Assembly: GCF_937967675.1 (NCBI RefSeq)
Contig: NZ_CALBSN010000176.1
Location: 1-5,730, forward strand
Direction of reading: 5' to 3'
From: an uncultured Flavobacterium sp.
Lineage (GTDB): Bacteria > Bacteroidota > Bacteroidia > Flavobacteriales > Flavobacteriaceae
Length of the DNA stretch: 5,730 nucleotides
The notes under the pieces: model-generated
Seen by the model: only the letters and a program-made list of their open reading frames with translations
Told to the model about the DNA's origin: nothing
Database searches by the model: none
Shown: positions 1-5,730 of the stretch, piece after piece
Numbering within the stretch: position 1 is the first letter of the stretch
Layout of the letters: each line of letters begins with the position of its first letter
Made by a program: the position numbers and the translations under genes

Positions 1-88
1 ACCAAGCTGCCCAAAAATCTACTACTACTGGTTTATCTGATTTTAATACTACTTCTTCAAAAGTAGCATCTGTAATTGCTAATGCCAT
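1..88 (-). CDS. trxA: Thioredoxin, N-terminal fragment cut by the window edge
   Basis: Read from the ATG at 86-88, this encodes 29 residues beginning MALAITDATFEEVV and ending PVVVDFWAAW. The segment VDFWAxW is the strand and turn that lead directly into the CGPC redox motif of thioredoxins. The last base in the window (T on the minus strand) is compatible with the first base of that Cys codon. Thioredoxin is a cytoplasmic disulfide reductase of about 100-105 residues that is recharged by thioredoxin reductase and reduces proteins such as ribonucleotide reductase. About three quarters of the gene, including the active site, lies outside the window. It follows dnaE on the same strand after a 112-base gap that contains its own -7 box. 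The start is firm because the family begins at this point and no Shine-Dalgarno sequence is expected in this phylum. A thioredoxin-fold relative cannot be fully excluded without the rest. Confidence 0.9.
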   Translation of the reverse strand, partial: MALAITDATFEEVVLKSDKPVVVDFWAAW

Positions 89-123
89 ATTATTTTACTT
101 TATGTTTTTACTTTATTGATATG

Positions 124-131
124 CAAATTTA
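124..131 (-). promoter_or_regulatory. Probable -7 box of the trxA promoter
   Basis: The minus strand reads TAAATTTG, an exact match to the Bacteroidota sigma-factor -7 consensus TAnnTTTG. It ends 35 bases before the trxA ATG, leaving a leader of about 30 bases. No TTG is seen at the usual 17-23 base spacing upstream, so the -33 element is weak or absent. In an AT-rich gap such a match can arise by chance, but its position suits the gene. Confidence 0.5.
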
Positions 132-200
132 GGAATTAAATTGGAATGTAGTGTTTTATAAAAATTAGTTTTTGTTATAGTTTTATTTTAAAAATTGATA

Positions 201-3200
201 CTAATTTAACTTAAAACTTAATTGCATACGCTCTAATTCTTGCAATAATTCCGATGAAATTTTAACTTTTAGTTTTCTACTTGGCATCACCAATTTAGTT
301 TTTACTATAATTTCCTCTTTTTCTGTTTGAACAGTAATATCCATTTCTTCCATTTCATCAAAATTCTCTTCCATTTCGTCTTCTGAATCAGTAGGAATTA
401 TTGCAACTGGTTTTTCTTCTACCATTCGCTTGATTTTCTCCAACTCCATCACTTCAAAAGTTACATTATGATCACCTTTGTATTTGGTGAAAATTTGGTT
501 CAATTCTGAAATAACACCTTCTTTTACTTCATTAATAGCTAATTGAAGCACGAGTTTTTTTGCAAATGTTGGTAACACATCGGCTAGCATTTTCACATCA
601 ATAAATTGAATTCTCGGATCGGATTTTTTCCCTGTTTCTCGATTCACCCAACCTTCTTTCACCGTAATTTTAAAATAAGCAAACTGATTTTGCAGTAAAA
701 AATGACGGAACTTTAAATACTCTTCATCAAAAATTCGGAATTCAAAACTTTCATCATAACCTTCCACTACAAATGTTGCCCAACCTTTTCCGTTTTTAGC
801 TGTTCGATGTTGCACATTAGTTACAATTCCGCCAAAAGATAGGTTTTTTCCAACATTCTGTTCTAGGTTTTTCAAGCCTTCTAAATTGGTATTACAGAAA
901 TATTTCATTTCAAACTTATAATCATCTAAAGGATGACCCGAAATGTAAATTCCTACTACTTCTTTTTCTTTGGCCAACTTTTCCATAGTGCTCCACTCTT
1001 CACATGGTGGCACTTGTGGTTCTGCAATTTGTACTTCAGAAGCATCTCCAAACAAACTTACTTGAGCCGAATTTTCGTTTTCTTGAAACTTTGCACCATA
1101 ACGAATCGCTTTTTCTAAAAACGTAATTCCGTCGCCATCATGATGAAAATATTGGGCACGATGTGTTTCGGAAAAACCATCAAAACCACCTGCTAATGCT
1201 AAGTTTTCGAATGCTTTTTTATTGGCAGCACGCAAATCGATTCGTTTAGCTAAATCGAAGATGGATTTATAATTTCCATCTTTTCTATTCTCAACAATGG
1301 TTTGAACCGCTCCTGCACCAACGCCTTTAATCGCTCCCATTCCGAAACGAACCGCATAATCTTCATTTACTGTAAATTTATAGTACGATTCATTCACATC
1401 TGGACCCAAAACAGCTAATCCCATGCGTTTACATTCTTCCATAAAGAACGACACTTGTTTGATATCGTTCATGTTATTCGAAAGCACCGCAGCCATATAT
1501 TCCGCTGGATAATGCGCTTTAAGATATGCTGTTTGATAGGCAATCCAAGCGTAACAAGTAGAGTGCGATTTATTGAAGGCATAACTCGCAAATGCTTCCC
1601 AGTCTGTCCAAATTTTGTCTAATTTTTGTTCGTCATGACCATTGGCTTTTGCTTGATCGATAAACTTAGATTTCATTTTATCCAAGACATCTTTCTGCTT
1701 TTTACCCATCGCTTTACGAAGTACATCGGCATCACCTTTAGAGAAATTTGCCAATTTTTGCGACAGAAGCATCACCTGCTCTTGGTAAACGGTAATTCCG
1801 TAAGTTTCTCCTAAATATTCTTCGCAAGCATCTAAATCGTAGGTAATCGGTTCTTCACCGTTTTTTCTACGAACGAAAGAAGGAATATATTCCAATGGTC
1901 CAGGACGATATAATGCATTCATGGCAATTAAATCGGCAAAAACTGTTGGCTTTAAGTCCTTCATGTATTTTTGCATTCCAGGCGATTCGTATTGGAAAAC
2001 CCCAACCGTTTCACCTCTTTGGAACAATTCGTATGTTTTGGTATCATCAATTGGAAATTCATCAGGATTCAAATCGATTCCTAGACGATATTTTACCAAT
2101 TTCACCGTGTCTTTAATTAAGGTTAGGGTTTTTAATCCCAAGAAGTCCATCTTCAACAAACCAGCGCTTTCTGCTACCGAGTTGTCAAATTGCGTTACAT
2201 ATAAATCTGAATCTTTGGCAGTGGTTACGGGAACGAAATTCGTAATATCATCTGGCGTAATAATCACACCACAAGCATGAATTCCGGTATTTCGCATGGA
2301 ACCTTCTAAGACTTTTGCTTGTTGAATGGTTTCTCCTGCTAAATCTTCTGAATTGGCAATTTCGATTAATTCTTTAACTCGGTCAAATTCTTCTGAACGT
2401 AATGCTTTTTTGACTTCACTTTCGTCTTCAGCTAAGAATCGTGCTAAATTCCATTTCGACGGCATCATACCTGGAATTAACTTTGCAATTCTATCGGCTT
2501 CAAAAAGCGGTAAATCCAATACACGAGCGGTATCTCGAATAGCTGATTTCGTAGCCATTTTACCATAAGTAATAATTTGCGCTACCTGACTTGCTCCGTA
2601 TTTATTGATTACATAATCCATCACACGACCACGACCTTCATCATCGAAGTCAATATCAATATCGGGCATGGAAACACGGTCGGGATTAAGGAAACGCTCA
2701 AAAAGCAAATCGTATTTAATTGGGTCGATATTCGTAATTCCTAAACAATATGCAACGGCCGAACCCGCAGCCGAACCACGACCTGGTCCAACAGAAACGT
2801 CCATTTTTCTAGCTTCAGCAATGAAATCTTGTACAATTAAGAAATAACCTGGATAACCTGAATTGGAAATCGTAAGCAATTCAAAGTCTAAACGTTCTTG
2901 AATATCTGGTGTAATTTCGCCATAGCGTTTTTTAGCACCTTCCATGGTGAGATGTTTCAAATACGCATTTTCACCACGAACTCCACCATCTAATTTATCT
3001 TCCTCTACTTCAAATTCATCAGGAATTTTAAATTTTGGAAGTAATACATCGCGATATAAAGAATATGGTTCCGTTTTATCGATGATTTCTTGAATATTGA
3101 TAATCGCTTCAGGTAAATCGGCAAAAAGTTGCTTCATTTCGTCACCCGATTTGAAATAATATTCTTGATTTGGTAATCCATAACGATAACCGCGTCCGCG

Positions 3201-4727
3201 ACCAATTGGTGTTGCTTGTTTTTCACCATCTTTTACACACAATAAAATATCGTGTGCGTTGGCGTCTTCTTTATTAACGTAATAGGTATTGTTAGTCGCG
3301 ATTAACTTCACATTGTGCTTTTTCGCGAAAGCTATCAATGTTTGGTTCACACGATTTTCGTCTTCTTGTTTGTGACGCATGACTTCCAAATAGAAATCGG
3401 AACCAAATTGCTCTTTCCACCAAATTAAAGCCTCTTCAGCTTGACTTTCTCCAACATTTAGAATTTTACTTGGAATTTCACCATATAAATTTCCAGAAAG
3501 AACAATGATGTCTTCTTTGTATTTTTCAACAATACTTCTGTCAATACGAGGAACGTAATAAAAACCATCGGTATAAGCAATCGAAGACATTTTGGCTAAA
3601 TTGTGATAGCCTTTTTTATTTTTTGCCAATAAAACTACTTGATAACCGTTGTCTTTTTTGGTCTTATCTTTATGATCATCGCAGATATTGAACTCGCAAC
3701 CAACAATCGGCTTGATTACGGTTTCGGTTGGTTCTTCACCATTTTCAATTAACTCTTTGTTTTTGGCTTCAGCAGCTTTGTTGTGATTTAAAACGGCGCT
3801 TACAAAATGAAACGCACCCATCATGTTTCCAGTATCGGTCATGGCAACCGCTGGCATTTTAAATTTTGCTGAAGCTTTTACCAAATCATTAATTGCAATA
3901 GTGGATTGTAATACCGAAAATTGTGTGTGATTGTGCAAATGCGCAAAAGCAGCGTCTTTTAAATCGGCTTTTGTTGCATCTGAAATAGTGGCTTGCTCTT
4001 CTTCGCTTTGGATTTTTTGCAATCGCGCTCTAATTTCATCCGAAGCTTTTTTAAGATTGATGTGTTTTAAACCGATAAGCTGAATTTCGCCCGGATTATT
4101 TTCACGAAAACGTCTAAAATATTCTGGTGTTACGTCTAATTCTTCTTTGGTAAAAACTTCTCTTTTGATTAATTCCAAAAAACAACGAGTAGTTGCTTCC
4201 ACGTCGGCAGTAGCATTGTGGGCTTCTGCGAAAGGTTGATTGAAAAGGTATTGATGTAATTCGGTAAGTGTTGGTAATTTGAATTTTCCACCACGACCAC
4301 CGGGTAATTTTAATAATTCTGCTGTAGTTTCAGTACACGTATCTAAAACGGGCATTTTGGTTAAATCCGTTCCAATGTTAAATCGGTGGAATTCGCAACC
4401 CATGATATTCACATCAAAACCAACGTTTTGCCCCACAATATATTTTGTTTTGGAAAGTGCGATGTTGAATTTTTCCAAAACTTCTACCATTGAAATCCCT
4501 TGCTCCATAGCCAATTCAGTAGAAATACCATGCACGCGTTCCGCATCATACGGAATATTGAAACCTTCGGGCTTAACCAAATAATCTTGGTGCTCGATTA
4601 AATTTCCCATTTCGTCATGTAATTGCCATGCAATTTGTATACAACGAGGCCAGTTATCGGTATCGGTAATAGGTGCCGACCAACTGCGCGGTAATCCTGT
4701 AGTTTCTGTATCGAAAATTAAGTACAT
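201..4727 (-). CDS. dnaE: DNA polymerase III alpha subunit with fused N-terminal proofreading exonuclease
   Basis: This is the replicative polymerase, 1508 residues against about 1160 for E. coli DnaE; most of the excess is an N-terminal exonuclease. Residues 1-190 form a DEDDh exonuclease with D6/E8 (DTETTG), D105 (NVGFD), H170 and D175 (HNATAD). Residues 261 to about 490 are a PHP domain whose metal site looks degenerate (T299, N480, Y482). The palm carries VGPGRGSAAGS at 646-656, D689/D691 in MPDIDIDF, and D861 in KMDFLGL, matching E. coli D401, D403 and D555. The fingers include RPGP, YQEQVM and LRKAMGKK. Then come a helix-hairpin-helix (about 1128-1186), the beta-clamp motif QVSLF (1222-1226), an OB fold (about 1297-1360) and a C-terminal, presumably tau-binding, region with an acidic stretch at 1447-1463. 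The start is firm because Exo I begins at residue 4; the stop is TAG. The frame is intact. It acts at the fork with the beta clamp and clamp loader. Confidence 0.97.
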   Translation of the reverse strand: MYLIFDTETTGLPRSWSAPITDTDNWPRCIQIAWQLHDEMGNLIEHQDYLVKPEGFNIPYDAERVHGISTELAMEQGISMVEVLEKFNIALSKTKYIVGQNVGFDVNIMGCEFHRFNIGTDLTKMPVLDTCTETTAELLKLPGGRGGKFKLPTLTELHQYLFNQPFAEAHNATADVEATTRCFLELIKREVFTKEELDVTPEYFRRFRENNPGEIQLIGLKHINLKKASDEIRARLQKIQSEEEQATISDATKADLKDAAFAHLHNHTQFSVLQSTIAINDLVKASAKFKMPAVAMTDTGNMMGAFHFVSAVLNHNKAAEAKNKELIENGEEPTETVIKPIVGCEFNICDDHKDKTKKDNGYQVVLLAKNKKGYHNLAKMSSIAYTDGFYYVPRIDRSIVEKYKEDIIVLSGNLYGEIPSKILNVGESQAEEALIWWKEQFGSDFYLEVMRHKQEDENRVNQTLIAFAKKHNVKLIATNNTYYVNKEDANAHDILLCVKDGEKQATPIGRGRGYRYGLPNQEYYFKSGDEMKQLFADLPEAIINIQEIIDKTEPYSLYRDVLLPKFKIPDEFEVEEDKLDGGVRGENAYLKHLTMEGAKKRYGEITPDIQERLDFELLTISNSGYPGYFLIVQDFIAEARKMDVSVGPGRGSAAGSAVAYCLGITNIDPIKYDLLFERFLNPDRVSMPDIDIDFDDEGRGRVMDYVINKYGASQVAQIITYGKMATKSAIRDTARVLDLPLFEADRIAKLIPGMMPSKWNLARFLAEDESEVKKALRSEEFDRVKELIEIANSEDLAGETIQQAKVLEGSMRNTGIHACGVIITPDDITNFVPVTTAKDSDLYVTQFDNSVAESAGLLKMDFLGLKTLTLIKDTVKLVKYRLGIDLNPDEFPIDDTKTYELFQRGETVGVFQYESPGMQKYMKDLKPTVFADLIAMNALYRPGPLEYIPSFVRRKNGEEPITYDLDACEEYLGETYGITVYQEQVMLLSQKLANFSKGDADVLRKAMGKKQKDVLDKMKSKFIDQAKANGHDEQKLDKIWTDWEAFASYAFNKSHSTCYAWIAYQTAYLKAHYPAEYMAAVLSNNMNDIKQVSFFMEECKRMGLAVLGPDVNESYYKFTVNEDYAVRFGMGAIKGVGAGAVQTIVENRKDGNYKSIFDLAKRIDLRAANKKAFENLALAGGFDGFSETHRAQYFHHDGDGITFLEKAIRYGAKFQENENSAQVSLFGDASEVQIAEPQVPPCEEWSTMEKLAKEKEVVGIYISGHPLDDYKFEMKYFCNTNLEGLKNLEQNVGKNLSFGGIVTNVQHRTAKNGKGWATFVVEGYDESFEFRIFDEEYLKFRHFLLQNQFAYFKITVKEGWVNRETGKKSDPRIQFIDVKMLADVLPTFAKKLVLQLAINEVKEGVISELNQIFTKYKGDHNVTFEVMELEKIKRMVEEKPVAIIPTDSEDEMEENFDEMEEMDITVQTEKEEIIVKTKLVMPSRKLKVKISSELLQELERMQLSFKLN

Positions 4728-4780
4728 CTATCTGATAATTAAGCTAAAAACAAAACACAAAAGCTGATTTTGAATAAAAA

Positions 4781-4811
4781 CAAAAATACAGTTTAAGTTA
4801 GTGAATGCCAA
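4781..4811 (-). promoter_or_regulatory. Promoter of dnaE
   Basis: On the minus strand a TTG (4809-4811) is followed after 20 bases by TATTTTTG (4781-4788). This fits the Flavobacterium pattern TTG-N17-23-TAnnTTTG. The predicted start of transcription, near 4774-4776, leaves a leader of about 48 bases with no Shine-Dalgarno sequence. The promoter lies downstream of the lipoprotein gene's terminator, so dnaE appears to be transcribed independently of that gene. Confidence 0.65.
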
Positions 4812-4820
4812 TTTAAGTTA
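4792..4820. repeat. Pair of 9-base direct repeats around the dnaE -33 element
   Basis: TTTAAGTTA occurs at 4792-4800 and again at 4812-4820 (plus-strand reading), 20 bases apart from start to start. One copy sits in the spacer and the other just upstream of the -33 TTG. A spacing of about two helical turns on either side of a promoter element is what a regulator site could look like. The repeats are AT-only apart from one G, so chance is a real alternative. Confidence 0.4.
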
Positions 4821-4823
4821 TCA

Positions 4824-4863
4824 ACAAAAACAAAAAACCATCTGAATTACTCCAGATGGTTTT
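4824..4863 (-). terminator. Intrinsic terminator after the lipoprotein gene
   Basis: The arms AAAACCATCTG (4834-4844) and CAGATGGTTTT (4853-4863) are perfectly complementary over 11 base pairs and enclose an 8-base loop. On the minus strand the stem runs into TTTTTTGTTTTTG, a clear U-tract. The hairpin begins 18 bases past the stop codon of the lipoprotein gene and lies upstream of the dnaE promoter, separating the two units. On the plus strand the stem is followed by only four T residues, so it acts mainly on minus-strand transcripts. Confidence 0.9.
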
Positions 4864-4881
4864 AATCTATATTTAAAAAAA

Positions 4882-5577
4882 TTAGAAACTTCCTAATGGA
4901 ACTTTGTAAAAAACACCTTCTGAAAAAGTAACAACCTCGCCTTCTTCATCAACAACATTAAATTTGAACTTACCCGTATATCTACCATCCAAAACCTCAG
5001 TAATTGTAACTTCACCATTACTTTGTTGCACGTTAACAACTTGAAAAGTTGCATCATTATTTCCACCAACAATCGTTATTAAATCTCCAGCTCTATATCC
5101 AGTACCACGAGATACAACTGTAATAGAATTTACATTTCCAATATTTGTAGTTGTTGCAACTCTTAATCCTGAACCAGATCCTCCAATTGTTTGGGCACCA
5201 GTAGCGTTATCAATATAACCCGTACCCTGATCAATAATTGAAGAAATTTTGTAAGCAGGGCCAGAATAAACTCTCGAATCATAATGATTAGAAAAATCGG
5301 GAGTATTAAAATCGTAAGATGCAAAATTCCTAACATCAGAAGTACCTAAAATATAAGTTCCCAAATTAGAAGCACTCGTTTTTAAGGTTACTGTTTCAAA
5401 CTGAGTAAATGCTGTTATCGTCATAGCACCATCAGCATCTATCGAAACTCTGGCATCATTTGCTCTCCATGACTCATTATTAAAATTTGCTTGAAATGCA
5501 GGCGTATTAGTTTGTATATCCTCTTGACAAGAAGAAAACAGCATTGATAAAGCTAGAAAAGAAATAAATTTTCCCAT
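4882..5577 (-). CDS. DUF6252-like lipoprotein with an internal GTGY repeat block
   Basis: A 231-residue predicted lipoprotein of unknown function. Residues 1-16 are a short signal peptide (MGKFISFLALSMLFSS) followed by lipobox cysteine C17. QED comes directly after the cysteine and resembles the acidic export signal that sends Bacteroidota lipoproteins to the cell surface. The parts FQANFNNESWRA (28-39), TVTLKT...GTY (62-75) and, near the C-terminus, TGKFKFNVVDEEGEVVTFSEGVFYKVP resemble small beta-rich Flavobacteriaceae lipoproteins that I associate, from memory, with DUF6252. Between them, residues 104-186 hold two GTGY-containing units. I chose the ATG at 5575-5577 over an in-frame TTG at 5608-5610 because it gives a normal signal peptide and because the TTG lies inside the probable -7 box. 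The gene has its own promoter and terminator, so it is probably monocistronic. No catalytic motif is visible. The domain name rests on recalled pattern similarity. Confidence 0.85.
   Translation of the reverse strand: MGKFISFLALSMLFSSCQEDIQTNTPAFQANFNNESWRANDARVSIDADGAMTITAFTQFETVTLKTSASNLGTYILGTSDVRNFASYDFNTPDFSNHYDSRVYSGPAYKISSIIDQGTGYIDNATGAQTIGGSGSGLRVATTTNIGNVNSITVVSRGTGYRAGDLITIVGGNNDATFQVVNVQQSNGEVTITEVLDGRYTGKFKFNVVDEEGEVVTFSEGVFYKVPLGSF
5029..5262 (-). repeat. Two tandem GTGY-type protein repeats inside the lipoprotein
   Basis: Unit 1 (residues 106-147) contains YKISSIIDQGTGY and then GGSGSGLRVATT. Unit 2 (residues 148-183) contains VNSITVVSRGTGY and then IVGGNNDATFQVVNV. The two GTGY motifs lie exactly 40 residues apart. 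Each unit follows the same order: hydrophobic beta strand, GTGY turn, a GG turn, then a strand ending in V. The repeat is divergent at DNA level, so it is an old protein repeat and not a recent slippage product. Similar GxGY beta repeats occur in phage structural and adhesive proteins, which is only a loose analogy here. Confidence 0.65.
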
Positions 5578-5607
5578 TTTTTTAAATTGAAATTTGTAAA
5601 GTGGAAA

Positions 5608-5615
5608 CAAAAATA
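5608..5615 (-). promoter_or_regulatory. Probable -7 box of the lipoprotein gene promoter
   Basis: The minus strand reads TATTTTTG, the same -7 sequence found before dnaE. It ends 30 bases before the chosen ATG, giving a leader of roughly 24 bases. A TTTG lies upstream with a 15-base gap, shorter than the usual 17-23, so the -33 element is uncertain. If this box is real, the in-frame TTG at 5608-5610 cannot be a translation start because it would not be transcribed. Confidence 0.5.
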
Positions 5616-5656
5616 ACTTTTTTATTGAAACAAATACGCTTTATAATAAAAAATAT

Positions 5657-5673
5657 TTTACACCAATTTACAC
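5657..5673. repeat. Two TTTACAC direct repeats spaced one helical turn apart
   Basis: TTTACAC occurs at 5657-5663 and 5667-5673, exactly 10 bases apart, followed by the palindrome ACAATTGT (5672-5679). They lie between two divergent promoter-like sequences, where a regulator could bind one face of the helix. They are short and AT-rich, so this is only a candidate site. Confidence 0.3.
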
Positions 5674-5693
5674 AATTGTATTACAAAGTTTTA

Positions 5694-5701
5694 TATATTT
5701 G
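5694..5701 (+). promoter_or_regulatory. Plus-strand -7 box facing out of the window
   Basis: TATATTTG matches TAnnTTTG exactly and is followed by GCACCC-type sequence that is less AT-rich than the surroundings, as at a transcript start. A TTG at 5676-5678 is 15 bases upstream, short for a -33 element. It would drive an unseen gene to the right, divergent from the lipoprotein gene. The 29 bases after it contain no start codon in the window. Confidence 0.5.
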
Positions 5702-5730
5702 CACCCTTAAATAACCGAGGTCGAGAACCT

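Noticed and set aside
141..200. Possible dnaE terminator in the AT-rich run after the stop codon
   Set aside because: Only short A/T-only inverted repeats such as TTTTATAAAA are present, with no GC-containing stem and no ordered U-tract after it.
933..4584. Six short plus-strand open frames inside the dnaE region (for example 1921-2280 and 4279-4584)
   Set aside because: They lie entirely opposite conserved dnaE codons, their products have no recognisable domain or sensible composition, and none has a credible promoter. They are shadows of dnaE.
201..4727. Interpretation as PolC, because an exonuclease and a PHP domain are both present
   Set aside because: In PolC the exonuclease is inserted inside the PHP domain and the OB fold is N-terminal. 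Here the exonuclease precedes an uninterrupted PHP domain and the OB fold is C-terminal, which is the DnaE order.
5578..5610. Extension of the lipoprotein gene to the upstream in-frame TTG
   Set aside because: The TTG is part of the probable -7 box and the extension would put charged and aromatic residues in front of an already complete signal peptide.
1..5730. A new multi-gene defence or mobile system
   Set aside because: The window holds two housekeeping genes and one small lipoprotein gene. No transposase, integrase, toxin-antitoxin pair, CRISPR array or long repeat is visible.

Overview
The window is AT-rich and looks like a chromosome fragment from a Bacteroidota, most likely Flavobacteriaceae. 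The signs are a DnaE-type polymerase with an extra N-terminal proofreading exonuclease, TAnnTTTG-type -7 promoter boxes, no Shine-Dalgarno sequences before any start codon, and a short lipoprotein with an acidic run just after its lipobox cysteine. The genus cannot be fixed from this sequence.

All three recognisable genes lie on the minus strand. From right to left (the direction of transcription) they are: a small lipoprotein of the DUF6252-like type (4882-5577) with its own -7 box and a strong intrinsic terminator; the replicative DNA polymerase III alpha subunit dnaE (201-4727, 1508 residues) with its own promoter; and the first 29 codons of a thioredoxin, trxA (1-88), which leaves the window just before its CGPC active site. 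A further promoter-like sequence on the plus strand near the right edge (5694-5701) points to an unseen gene beyond the window.

The dnaE product carries polymerase and proofreader in one chain: DEDDh exonuclease, PHP domain, palm/thumb/fingers, helix-hairpin-helix, beta-clamp motif, OB fold and C-terminal domain. The PHP domain has lost several expected metal ligands, which fits proofreading having passed to the fused exonuclease. The lipoprotein is unrelated in function. Its unusual feature is a two-copy GTGY repeat block lying between the N- and C-terminal parts of the lipoprotein domain. The three genes appear to be separate transcription units, although no convincing terminator separates dnaE from trxA.

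Most of the window is ordinary core genome. I see no mobile element, CRISPR array, tRNA or rRNA, and no undescribed multi-gene system.
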